Below are positions 45,538 through 53,996 of a DNA stretch of 64,000 nucleotides, in pieces. The position numbers and the translations under genes were made by a program. The DNA is from DAOVXM01 sp963746255 (lineage in GTDB: Bacteria; Chloroflexota; Anaerolineae; Anaerolineales; UBA4823). Position 1 is the stretch's first letter. The number at the start of each line of letters is the position of its first letter. A model generated the notes under the pieces. That model saw only the letters and a program-made list of their open reading frames with translations. It searched no databases and was not told where the DNA came from. The stretch lies in assembly GCA_963746255.1 (NCBI GenBank), contig CAVVAJ010000001.1, positions 124,001 through 188,000 on the forward strand, given 5' to 3'.

Positions 45538-46125
45538 CTATGCTACCTGCGCTGAAATTGTACCCGCGATGTAGTGGGCATCCTCATCAATTCCATAGAT
45601 GATGCCCGATTTGCGAGTGCTAAGCCAAGGAAAGCCGATGAAATACAGACCGCGCAGCGGTGAAATGCCGCGTTGAAAAATCGGACTGCCCTCAGCGTCG
45701 AGGACCGGTAGGTGTATCCAGCTGAAATCTGAGGTATACCCGGTCGCCCAAATCAGCACACCAACCCCGACCTCGCGCAGATCCCGCCGCCGCAACGGCG
45801 AAACGCACCCGGCCTCAGGATTAGCCGGATCATCCTCGAGCGGCGGAGGCGTCATGCCTGACTGCACCAGGTAGGCATCAATATTATCTTTAATCGTTTG
45901 CGAGAATTGATCGGCAAAATGGACATGTGCGGCCGCATCATCATTCAGGATGAGCTGGCTTCCTGCTACGTCCAGTAAGCGACCCAGGATCACCGCACCC
46001 TGGCGGGCCAGGTGCTGCAAACTGACGGTGTGGCAATAGCGACCAAGGCCAGAGACTTGCGGCTGAGCTGTGCGGGTAACAGCCTTGTCCTCCAGACTAT
46101 CATATGTGACGTCATGCACCTTCAT
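45538..46125 (-). pseudogene. flavin-dependent monooxygenase (CzcO-like), 5'-truncated
   Basis: Carries the C-terminal half of an FMO/NAD-binding protein: RDTLAWWLDMKVHDVTYDS (extending past the start), LILNDDAAAHVHFADQF, VGVLIWATGYTSDFSWIHLP (the ATGY signature) and LRGLYFIGFPWLSTRKSGII. The N-terminal FAD-binding GxGxxG region is missing; only a frameshifted RVTVLEQS piece remains near 46190. The gene meets the methyltransferase at 46209, so its front was lost. Confidence 0.75.
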
Positions 46126-46208
46126 GTCCAGCCACCACGCTAATGTGTCTCGCCCGCGATAGCGGCTGGGAGCCCGGCCAACTTTGCTCGAGCACGGTGA
46201 CCCTCCGC

Positions 46209-46892
46209 TCAGCTCTCAGCGAAGTTCATTGCTATAACGATATCAACAGGCAGCCCGAACATGGATACCTCGGTCACACTTTCGGTCTGGAATCCTGTCT
46301 CTTCAAGTGCTTTCTGGACGTAAATTGGGCGGCAATCGGCATATTTGGTAAAGTTAGCGTGTGCCCATTCATAGCCCCTGACCATCAGCCCGGTCTTTTC
46401 CTTTTTGGCCATCGCCACCACGCATACGCGTCCGCCAGGTTTCAGGACCCTTTGACATTCGTTGAGCACAACTGGTATTTCCGGTGTGTCGAACAATTCG
46501 AGCGTGAAACTTGTGTATATCGCATCAAAAAAGCCGTCTTCGTAGGGGAGTTTCGCCGCGTCACCACACTGCAATACAACTCTCCCTGCTAATCCTGCTT
46601 TGCTAACCTTAGCTTGGGCGACATTCAACATCCCCTCTGAGAGGTCTATTCCATAGACCTTACCTGAATCACCAACCGACTGCGCCATAGCTTTGATGCA
46701 ATGACCGGTGCCGTATCCGATCTCTAGCACAGTCTCACCTGCATTGACAGCTAGCTTAGCCAACCCCATTTCTTTGTACTTCTTCTCGGCCAAACCGGCC
46801 AGCAAGTCATACCATCTGCTCATCATATCATAGTTGGCTTTGGCTTCTGCCTTCGTCCGATTAACCCTGCTTATCGGCGCTTTACTGTTCAT
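46209..46892 (-). CDS. class I SAM-dependent methyltransferase (UbiE-like)
   Basis: 227 aa from ATG 46892. YDMMSRWYDLLAGLAEKKYK is the usual N-terminus; VLEIGYGTGHCIKAMAQSV is motif I; KVYGIDLSEGMLNVA motif II; YEDGFFDAIYTSFTLELF motif III/IV; and VLKPGGRVCVVAMAKKEKTG motif V. The end matches quinone-type or small-molecule methyltransferases, but substrate is open. Intact. With the arsenic operon 4 kb away an arsenite methyltransferase would be tempting, but the conserved Cys of ArsM are not present. Confidence 0.85.
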   Translation of the reverse strand: MNSKAPISRVNRTKAEAKANYDMMSRWYDLLAGLAEKKYKEMGLAKLAVNAGETVLEIGYGTGHCIKAMAQSVGDSGKVYGIDLSEGMLNVAQAKVSKAGLAGRVVLQCGDAAKLPYEDGFFDAIYTSFTLELFDTPEIPVVLNECQRVLKPGGRVCVVAMAKKEKTGLMVRGYEWAHANFTKYADCRPIYVQKALEETGFQTESVTEVSMFGLPVDIVIAMNFAES

Positions 46893-47008
46893 ATATCTAA
46901 CCCGGAATCTCCTGTTATGTTGAACCGACTAGATGGTCAGACGGTTAATCCAGAGACGTAAGTTATCAACCTATCCCTACCTTTGGTCTGGTAAACCCAT
47001 CCTGCAGA

Positions 47009-47773
47009 TCATTGCATCGCTAATGCTGCAATGATTTCCTCACAGCCTCCCGCACGCAGATAGCTGGCATGTTCGTCAATCGTCTCAAACTTCCGTCCGA
47101 CGATTTCGGAGCACTCAAACACATAATCGCTGCTTTTCAAAAATTTCTCGATTACTTCGCCAGCCCATGACTCCATGATATTTAATCCGATTTCATCATC
47201 GGGACGGTTCATTGCGTTGATCCAGATTGCGGCTCCTAATACCCCGCAGGCGCCGCCGCTCAAGCCAATCCCGCCCGCCAGCCCAGCCGCCATGACCGTA
47301 TGCATCTCGGAAGCGCCCATCTTTTTGGCCAGCATGGCTGAGCAGCTTACCGGAGGGGTTGCCGCGCTGATGTCTTCATCAGAAAGCGATGAGTTTATCG
47401 CATTAAATGCCAGTGGAGCGTATTTTGCAGCCATGCTGAAGCAGTTTATCGGCCCGCCCTTGAACAGGAACTTGAGCACCTGACGCACCGGATTGTCTCC
47501 CTGAAAGTTCATATCCGTTATTTCAAGGCAGTTGATTTCATTTTTGGTCCGCGTACGGAATGATTCCAAGGTCTTGTGGGAAGCCAATAGTGCCGCGGTT
47601 TGTGCCTGCGGACCTGGGCCAAACAAGCGATAAGCCTGTGCTCCAGCGGCCAGCGCCGCGCCCCACAGCATGCCGCACTGGTAACCTTGGGTCCCTATGC
47701 CGCCCGCAAAGAGCATGCTTGCTTTCTGCTCGAGTTTCAATGGATGACCGAATGAGTCGTCGACGACGCTCAT
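47009..47773 (-). CDS. C_GCAxxG_C_C-type Cys-rich redox protein
   Basis: 254 aa. MLFAGGIGTQGYQCGMLWGAA and GGIGLSGGACGVLGAAIWIN are two units of the C_GCAxxG_C_C motif, with further Cys in NEINCLEITDM, VSCSAMLAKK and YVFECSEIVG. This pattern belongs to putative redox-active or metal-binding proteins of unknown reaction. Start ATG/GTG 47773. Intact. Neighbour methyltransferase is in the same direction after 116 bp. Confidence 0.65.
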   Translation of the reverse strand: MSVVDDSFGHPLKLEQKASMLFAGGIGTQGYQCGMLWGAALAAGAQAYRLFGPGPQAQTAALLASHKTLESFRTRTKNEINCLEITDMNFQGDNPVRQVLKFLFKGGPINCFSMAAKYAPLAFNAINSSLSDEDISAATPPVSCSAMLAKKMGASEMHTVMAAGLAGGIGLSGGACGVLGAAIWINAMNRPDDEIGLNIMESWAGEVIEKFLKSSDYVFECSEIVGRKFETIDEHASYLRAGGCEEIIAALAMQ

Positions 47774-47932
47774 AATCGTTTCTGATCAGGTGCCCTCTTT
47801 AAGGAATTTACGAACTATTCCCAGCGATGATATCCCCAATTGTGCTTCAGCCATGAAGTCTCCTCTTGTAAATCAGAATCTGAATATCAGTCCGTTCACA
47901 CTCATCTGCATAGCGTGGCAGGACCTGACTTC
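47774..47932. other. short interval
   Basis: On the minus strand a 22-codon ORF (ATG 47853, MAEAQLGISSLGIVRKFLKEG, stop 47786) could be a peptide or leader, but there is no further support. Confidence 0.25.
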
Positions 47933-48691
47933 TCATATGGTGATAACGACTTTGCCCCTAGCGTGCCCCTTACCGATATAACCGAGAGCAGCTGGGGCTT
48001 CGCTCAGTGGGTATGTTTGGTCGATGACCGGTGTGATTTTGCCGGCTTCTATGAGTTCCTTCAAGACAACCAGGTCCTGGCTGTTTTCTGACGCAACATA
48101 AGGACGTCCCACCTGGTGTACGAACATCGATAGCACGAATGCCTTGATCACGTAACCGATGCCTGCATGACCGCTGTTAGGGACGATAACACCCTGGGGG
48201 GTGAGGGCGCGACGAAGGTCTGAGAATGAATGGTTGGCCACGTTGTCGAGGATGAGGTCGAAGCACGGTCCACTCTGCGTGAAGTCCTCTTTGGTGTAGT
48301 CAATGACGTGGTCTGCGCCGATCGATAGGACCATGTCGACGTTCTTCGTGCTGCACACGCCAGTCACCTCCGCCCCGAACGACTTGGCGATCTGGACCGC
48401 GAAAGTTCCGACCCCTCCCGCCGCACCATTGACCAAGATCTTCTCACCCTCCTGCAGATGCCCCGCATCCCGCAGACCTTGCAGGGCGGTCAGCGCTGCG
48501 GTGCCGATCAGCTCGGCCATATCCTTGCGGCGGTAGAGTGCCAGGGTCGTCTCCTGGCCTTCCCGGACCGTGAAGGCCGCGTAACTATCATCTTCGTTAC
48601 CCCAGGTAACCTCGAAGCCCATCACATCCCGATAGAGCCGGAAACACTCCGCGAAGGTGAGAACAAACAGTCTGGGATGACATAGATACAT
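47933..48691 (-). CDS. chimeric gene: VOC N-terminus fused to MDR oxidoreductase C-terminus
   Basis: One open frame of 252 aa from ATG 48691. Residues 1-60 (HPRLFVLTFAECFRLYRDVM, NEDDSYAAFTVREGQETTLA) equal the N-terminus of the VOC protein at 43051-43502. After ELIGTAALTALQGLRDAG the rest is the NADPH-binding half of an MDR reductase: KILVNGAAGGVGTFAVQIAK, SIGADHVIDYTKEDF, KITPVIDQTYPLSEAPAALG. Neither domain is whole, so enzyme activity is doubtful. The junction falls in ELIGTAxL, similar in both parents. The MDR part is a close relative of the cassette gene at 34221. Confidence 0.8.
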   Translation of the reverse strand: MYLCHPRLFVLTFAECFRLYRDVMGFEVTWGNEDDSYAAFTVREGQETTLALYRRKDMAELIGTAALTALQGLRDAGHLQEGEKILVNGAAGGVGTFAVQIAKSFGAEVTGVCSTKNVDMVLSIGADHVIDYTKEDFTQSGPCFDLILDNVANHSFSDLRRALTPQGVIVPNSGHAGIGYVIKAFVLSMFVHQVGRPYVASENSQDLVVLKELIEAGKITPVIDQTYPLSEAPAALGYIGKGHARGKVVITI

Positions 48692-48830
48692 ACCTGCGCG
48701 TCCTTTTAGGTAGGAACCACAGCGCTCCTAACAGCAGCTCGGTCCGCCTACCTGGAACTGGTTGATGGGCATACAGCTTCATGCGCTATGACTAGACAAG
48801 CATAGTATATATCAGTTTGGAAATAACAGC
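48515..48830. repeat. ~310-bp repeat, second copy of 43330-43640
   Basis: Contains the N-terminal VOC codons and ~130 bp upstream. Distal to 48830 the two copies diverge. Confidence 0.8.
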
Positions 48831-49303
48831 CCATTTGGCAGGGTACTTGCGCGGCGTCAGCGTGATGGTGTGGGCATGCTCCTGGCAGCCGCGGCCCACC
48901 GGAATCCGACCAGCCGGGTGCAGGCAGTGTTGGCCAGGAGCGACGCGGCCTCATCTTAGCGGATAAGACTACTTCTAAATACATGTCGTAAATCCTAGTC
49001 CGGTTAATGGTGAAAAAGAAGTTGTTGCTGAATGGATATAATCGCGCAGTATGATAGTTATCGTGCGAGGCGCCCATAAAAACCAACTTCCCCAAGATTC
49101 CTTTTAATAACCTTCGCTGGGGCAGCGATAGGCACTGTATGGCTAAATAATGATTCGTGGTGTATGCTTATGGCTGCAATGGAGCCCAAAAATGACCCTA
49201 ATCTACTCATCCGGCGGCGCAAGCCAGGGCATGGCCTGAGGAGAGGGTGCGAATCCGTGAAGCTAAAATACAGCCATGAACATAACCCCAATGGAGTATT
49301 AGC
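48831..49303. other. non-coding interval
   Basis: No convincing gene. Short open stretches on the minus strand lack motifs and RBS. The promoter of the metallophosphoesterase gene must lie near its right end (gaaggtta/tataat-like bases not fixed). Confidence 0.3.
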
Positions 49304-50428
49304 ATGTCCAAGCTAGGGCGCGTGCTGCTCTATGGGCTGGGCGGCATAGTCCTGGTGGGGATGGCCGGCTATGCGGCGCTGCACCTGTGGATAGCTGACT
49401 TACGCCGGCCACACCCGCGCGGACCAACCCTGCAGTCCGTCACACCGGATTCCGTCTGGGTGGTTTGGGACACGATTGAACCCACGACCGGCCTGGTCGA
49501 GTATGGTTCCAACCCGGAACTAGGGCAGGTGATGAAAGAGATGGAGGCTGCGCTGCACCATGAGCTGCAGCTTAGTGGACTGCAGCCCTATACGGAGTAC
49601 TACTACCAGGTGGACGGCGGCCAGGCGGCCAAATTCCGGACGGCAGCGGCCCCGGACCAGAGCGACTTTCGCTTTGTTGTTTTCGGAGATACCCGCAGCG
49701 GCGACGCCGTCCACCGGGCGATCATCAAGCGGATCCTTGAGGCGGCGCCGGATTTTGCACTGCATACCGGCGACCTGGTGGAAAGCGGCCGGCACAGATC
49801 GGAGTGGGACAGGTTCTTCAAGATAGAAGCGCCGCTCCTGCGGGCCGTCCCTTTCTACCCGACCCTCGGCAACCATGAGGACTATGCCCCCGGGTCCATC
49901 GCGGGCCAATACCTGGATATCTTCCACTTGCCCGGCAACGAACTCTGGTATGCATTCGACTACGGCAACGCCCGCTTCATCTGCCTGAAGGCTGACGCTA
50001 CGCCGCCCGACTTCTTCCCGGGTGAGGAGCAGTTAGCATGGCTAGAGGAGCAGCTGGCCAGCAGCGAGGCGCCCTGGCTGTTTGTGTTCTTCCACGTGGG
50101 CGTATTCACTTCACGAAGCGAGGATATCCTGGAAACCGGGATGCGGGACAGCCTGGTGCCGCTGTTCGAGCAGTATGAGGTAGATGCCGTCTTCATGGGG
50201 CACCATCACAGCTACGAGCGCATCCTGGTGAACGGCATCACGTATATCGTCACTGCCGGAGGTGGGGCTTCCTTATATGAAATGGGGCAGCCTGAACCCG
50301 GCAGCCAGGCCGCGGCCAGCACCCACCATTTCACCCTCATCGAGGTGCAAGGTGAGCGGCTCTTAGGCAAGGCGATTGACCGCCGCGGCAGGGTCATTGA
50401 CAGTTTTGAGCTGCAGGCGGAGGAATAA
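49304..50428 (+). CDS. membrane-anchored metallophosphoesterase, purple-acid-phosphatase-like
   Basis: 374 aa, ATG 49304. An N-terminal anchor (residues 6-30) is followed by a fibronectin-like domain (LQSVTPDSVWVVWDTIEPTT) and a calcineurin-type phosphoesterase domain. Metal motifs: VVFGDTRSGD, LHTGDLVESG, YPTLGNHEDY, FVFFHVGVFT and VFMGHHHSYER, i.e. the D/D/N/H/H set in order. Likely extracytoplasmic phosphomonoesterase or phosphodiesterase; substrate unknown. Intact. An SD-like gagtatt is weak. Confidence 0.9.
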   Translation: MSKLGRVLLYGLGGIVLVGMAGYAALHLWIADLRRPHPRGPTLQSVTPDSVWVVWDTIEPTTGLVEYGSNPELGQVMKEMEAALHHELQLSGLQPYTEYYYQVDGGQAAKFRTAAAPDQSDFRFVVFGDTRSGDAVHRAIIKRILEAAPDFALHTGDLVESGRHRSEWDRFFKIEAPLLRAVPFYPTLGNHEDYAPGSIAGQYLDIFHLPGNELWYAFDYGNARFICLKADATPPDFFPGEEQLAWLEEQLASSEAPWLFVFFHVGVFTSRSEDILETGMRDSLVPLFEQYEVDAVFMGHHHSYERILVNGITYIVTAGGGASLYEMGQPEPGSQAAASTHHFTLIEVQGERLLGKAIDRRGRVIDSFELQAEE

Positions 50429-50438
50429 TACCCAACAC

Positions 50439-50467
50439 GGGCTGGGGATCTAGCCTCCCCCCAGCCC
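50439..50467. other. strong GC hairpin after the phosphoesterase gene
   Basis: GGGCTGGGG (50439-50447) pairs perfectly with CCCCAGCCC (50459-50467). It overlaps a copy of the dispersed ccccccagccccct motif. No U-tract, so termination is uncertain. Confidence 0.5.
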
Positions 50468-50552
50468 CCTTAAATAACTTTTGGCTTTACTGCGCATAAC
50501 ATCTCACAAAACCTATTAGCAACCTGCTGCGGCGCTTTATCGATTCTCAACG

Positions 50553-50924
50553 CTAGATTACCCACTTCCAGGCGTAGTAAACCGTCATGACATTAAACAA
50601 AACGCTTACACTTAATAAGAATTTGTTATATCCAGGGTATCCAGATAATGAACTTAGATTAAAAACAATCCAAAATGCAGCTGCGATGATGTTTGCCCAG
50701 CGAAGCACGGGGTGATTCAGAGTCAGGGTCAGCACGATCATCACAATGGGAATCATCATTAGAGCTGCTATTCCAATCCAGATCCCGTGCGTTGCCTCAT
50801 AAACACGCTCCCCGAGTTTTCCCGCTTGCGTATACCCGGAAATCAATCCCAGCACATCTCCCCAAAGAAAGGTCAACATCGTCGCTACCCAAAATCCTGA
50901 AAGTATGATCCTCGTATCTAACAT
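50553..50924 (-). CDS. four-helix membrane protein, DUF6326-like
   Basis: 123 aa from ATG 50924, with aaggaga 9 nt upstream. Four hydrophobic helices: LSGFWVATMLTFLWGDVLGL, IWIGIAALMMIPIVMIVLTL, WANIIAAAFWIVFNLSSLSG and FLLSVSVLFNVMTVYYAWKW. The FxWGDVLGLISG element and final YYAWKW resemble small uncharacterised membrane proteins of the DUF6326 type. Intact; third or fourth gene in the minus-strand array headed at 52856. Confidence 0.65.
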   Translation of the reverse strand: MLDTRIILSGFWVATMLTFLWGDVLGLISGYTQAGKLGERVYEATHGIWIGIAALMMIPIVMIVLTLTLNHPVLRWANIIAAAFWIVFNLSSLSGYPGYNKFLLSVSVLFNVMTVYYAWKWVI

Positions 50925-50957
50925 GATTTGCTCGTCTCCTTGATGAATGATCATGGA

Positions 50958-51140
50958 CTACAGACCGGCTGCTTCAGCTTTAGTCACTGCGGCGTGTCCA
51001 CATCCCTGAGTCTCGGCGGTCTTTTTTGTTTGTGTTTTCCTCTTTGCGGCTTTGATTCGGTCATTCTCAGAATAGTCCCCTGAAGGAAGGGTTAGCAAAA
51101 ACAGCTCGCTGGCGGCACCCAGGTCATTTCGCTGCATCAA
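50958..51140 (-). CDS. 60-aa ORF of unknown function
   Basis: ATG 51140 to TAG 50958, basic in its second half (RIKAAKRKTQTKKTAETQ). Starts 10 bp after the GTTAAAT box and ends 34 bp before the next gene. It could be a small cassette protein or chance. RBS not obvious. Confidence 0.3.
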   Translation of the reverse strand: MMQRNDLGAASELFLLTLPSGDYSENDRIKAAKRKTQTKKTAETQGCGHAAVTKAEAAGL

Positions 51141-51150
51141 AACCCAGCCA

Positions 51151-51360
51151 ATTTAACGGTGTGAAATCAACGCGACTGTTGCACACATTGTTGGCTGCAC
51201 TGGTCCCTTCAACACGGTTCCTACACAAAACCGTCCTTTCCCTACCATTGCCTTTATTAATCGACAGAGAGCTGGTGATCGGCAATATTACAGGTACCAT
51301 AAGATTTGCGTCTCAATTGGCGGGTCGCACAAAACGAGTGTGATTTGAATACTTCATAGC
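51151..51360 (-). other. possible attC-like site, long and degenerate
   Basis: The distal end GTTAAAT (51157-51151) fits GTTRRRY and its arm ggtgtgaaatcaacgcgactgttgcac (opposite strand) partly pairs with aaatcacactcgttttgtgcgac near 51330-51355. No clear R'' box. Position between two minus-strand genes fits. Confidence 0.35.
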
Positions 51361-51382
51361 GCGAACTCTTTAAATGGTCCAA

Positions 51383-51736
51383 CTAGAACAGTTTCGTTAT
51401 AAGCACAGAGGCAAGAATCAACAAAATCCCACTCAATAGACCTATGATCACCAGACGTAAAGAACTACTTGTATTTACTATAAAGCTCCCCCGCTCACTA
51501 GGACTCATATCCCGAAAACTTTCCGCATAGAGACCCTGAAAATAATTCCACTCTTGACCTGCTCCTAGTCGCGACGAAATGCCAGCGATGATCACCAAAC
51601 AACCAGCGATGAAAAGTGCATTGCTATATTGAAGTGAAGTATCCCACTTATTCAAATTGCCAATTATTCCGATTACGATTCCAGCAAAAATGGTGAGTAA
51701 GACAGCTTCTCCACACATTTTGATCGCAGCCAACAT
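51383..51736 (-). CDS. 117-aa membrane protein (cassette gene of array E)
   Basis: ATG 51736. Helices at residues 8-28 (AVLLTIFAGIVIGIIGNL), 38-58 (SNALFIAGCLVIIAGISSRL) and 92-114 (LRLVIIGLLSGILLILASVL). Between the second and third is a soluble loop YFQGLYAESFRDMSPSERGS. Lies after the attC at 51854-51982. Family not recognised; intact. Confidence 0.7.
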   Translation of the reverse strand: MLAAIKMCGEAVLLTIFAGIVIGIIGNLNKWDTSLQYSNALFIAGCLVIIAGISSRLGAGQEWNYFQGLYAESFRDMSPSERGSFIVNTSSSLRLVIIGLLSGILLILASVLITKLF

Positions 51737-51853
51737 GACGTAGTCGTTTCATATAAGCCTCACCAACAGCCTGCAAGCGAATTCACTTGTGTCTACGTCC
51801 GATAGGATAAGTTTACTGCAAAATATATAGCTGCTGACTAACCTCCCCGCACT

Positions 51854-51982
51854 GCCCAATAGTTTGCATTGCATGCTGGTGGGCGGGCAAGGATTCTGCA
51901 TGAGGGCAGGATAAACCCGAAGCTAGAAGATCGCCTGCAAATAGTAGCGAATACCACAAGTCCGGTGCACGCTGTGTTAAGT
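51854..51982 (-). other. attC-like site between the two membrane cassettes of array E
   Basis: Minus strand: ACTTAAC (51982-51976) to ATTGGGC (51860-51854), 129 bp. Left arm acagcgtgcaccggacttgtgg and right arm cccaccagcatgcaatgcaaac match the local attC family (7816, 22860). The R' box has one change from GTT. Confidence 0.75.
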
Positions 51983-51994
51983 GCCTGCGCAGCT

Positions 51995-52637
51995 TCAAGC
52001 TGCTTGCTTATCCATCTTTCGAAAATAAACAGCCAGCAAAATAGAGAGCACAAATGCAATCGGACCCCAAGCGATGGGACCAGACGGGGATTGTAATATT
52101 CGCAGCAAAACCAATAACGCTGATGAATGAGAAAACTGCGTAAAGAATGAATAACCAACGAATAGTTTTGTTGAGCGGCGAAGAAGAGAAAAGAGGTGCG
52201 ACAAATACCGCGGCTAGTGAAGAGAAGAAACCCCAACCCAAAACTTCCAGGGCAAGCATCACCGAACCTGGGGCATAGGGTAAAAATCGTGTCAAATCTG
52301 CTGGCACATCCGGCAGGCTTTGTTGGATCACTGTAAGTTGAACAAATCGGTTGATACTCACGGTGGCGGCAAACAAAATGATGTAGCTGACCCCCAGCGA
52401 GCCGAGAACCTGGTTATCACCATCATTTACAAAACGAATAGCCGTAAACAGGATGACAAATGTTGGCACCATAAGAAAAGTAACAATGCCTGCAACCAGC
52501 TGTACGAATGGGGTAAGATTTAATGAAAAGCCTTTGGTCGATATGCTGTAAATGACGATGAGTAGATATATTCCCCCCAGTACCGCAACAAACACGGATG
52601 CCCAAAAACCTAACCGACTAGCGATATTCTTTTTCAT
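51995..52637 (-). pseudogene. six-helix membrane protein (first cassette of array E), frameshifted at the end
   Basis: From ATG 52637 (gaaggag upstream), ~210 aa. Helices at WASVFVAVLGGIYLLIVIYS, FVQLVAGIVTFLMVPTFVIL, LGVSYIILFAATVSI, VMLALEVLGWGFFSSLAAVF and WLFILYAVFSFISVIGFAAN. The open frame ends at 52008, but the natural last helix (GPIAWGPIAFVLSILLAVYF, RKMDKQAA) is in another frame ending at 51995. One indel near 52090. The restored stop lies 12 bp before the attC R'' box, as expected for a cassette gene. Confidence 0.7.
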
Positions 52638-52670
52638 ATTTCGCCCAGACTCCTTCATCCTACATCAGGC

Positions 52671-52856
52671 ACCAAACTGGTTGATTTGCCGACATTTCCA
52701 TGCGCTACTGCAACGAAATCCACACGATCCGAATCCAATTTACAGCTTACTACGGAAATTATCATCCCAGAGATGGGATCAGAACAGATCCTGGGTTGGA
52801 TACGATTGATAGAAGCTTATCTAAAAATAATATCACGATAAATCATTATTTGATAC
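52671..52856 (-). other. attI-like element E, head of a minus-strand cassette array
   Basis: Minus strand: aatgatttatcgtgatatt, agataagcttct, ctctgggatgataatttccgtagtaagctgtaaa, ttggattcggatcgtgtggattt, then aaatcaaccaGTTTGGT (52677-52671). It is closest in sequence to copy B. The membrane-protein cassette follows 34 bp on. No integrase on its other side. Confidence 0.6.
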
Positions 52857-53996
52857 ATATGACGAAAACCAGCCTCTTCCTTCAACAGCCTGCTTTCTCA
52901 GCTGACATGCTATCTCAGCAAGTAAAATGAAACTTTATAAAATAACCTGACCCCATACCAAAGGGAATATCCCCCATCAATCCTAAATTCGCACTACGAA
53001 GACACAAAGATAAGTTTCGAGGACCTCGCGTAGAAGGCACTGCTGCCCAATAAGGCACATTGCGCGCATCCGCGTGGTCCGCCAATTACCGTGCAGTATG
53101 AAGCTATCCGTAGAATTGGGTTTTTTCAGATCAACGCTCTGGTGCTGGTCTGCCCTTGGATCTAGGACCGGTTAGCCCGGCGGCGGCTGGAAAGGAAGCC
53201 TCCCAGCGCTGCTAGGACTTCAAGCGTGAGTTTTTCGCCAGGTGGGAGTACGGCGGCCGGTTCGAGATCGACTCGAATATCATCGTCGCCCGTCTGCGCC
53301 ACCTAAACCACGTTCCATAAGAGGCGTCCGATCGTGAGGTCTATTCCGGACAGCCCAATTTGCGAGTAGACATTCGACGGCACTTCTGTATTATGTATTC
53401 TGTAATAGATGAGGACATCCGTGACTTGGATGATGAGTTGGGAGGGATAGCGATGGAAGTCAAAATCGCCCTCCCAATGTCCCACAATACCTTGACAAGT
53501 GTCGGGGAGTACGTAATATGAAGGAGTACCGCTTAAAAGTTGAGATCGCTCTGCCGGAACTGAGCGATCTCGGGTGTGGAGACCACACCAAAGCGTAATA
53601 CCTCGTTCGTTCACACCCGTTTATCAACAGATCTAGAGCCGCTGGGTTCCGTCGAGAATTTAAGCTCAGCGGAGAGGGTGGATTCCCTACTCACGCTGAG
53701 TAAGAACCACTGATTTCGTCAGTCACCTGTCAAGGCATGCACGCACCCATATGGCAACTCCATAGCATTCGATCTTAAGAAAGCCATTTAGCCCACATCA
53801 CGGCGATTCCCAAAGAGCCCGTATTCGGTTGCATTTTATATCTGCAAGTGTGGAGTATAATTAAGAACCCAGAAAAGGGAAATAAAATTCTCATCTCTAC
53901 ACTTTAAAATTGATTCTGAAAAGTCATCCCTACAGTCAACGCAAGGAAAACAGACCCTTTTCTCCGCAAGTTATTAGTCGATATTGAGGAAGGGCT
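52857..53996. other. non-coding interval with weak gene debris
   Basis: Over 1.1 kb with no intact gene. At about 53225-53315 the plus strand reads FARWEYGGRFEIDSNIIVAR then LRHLNHVP, a protein-like end without a start. At 53303-53614 the minus strand is open but without motif. The universal stress gene promoter should lie near 53830-53990, an AT-rich part. Confidence 0.4.

Noticed and set aside
46209..46892. Arsenite methyltransferase (ArsM)
   Set aside because: The conserved Cys residues of ArsM are missing and it lies outside the ars operon.
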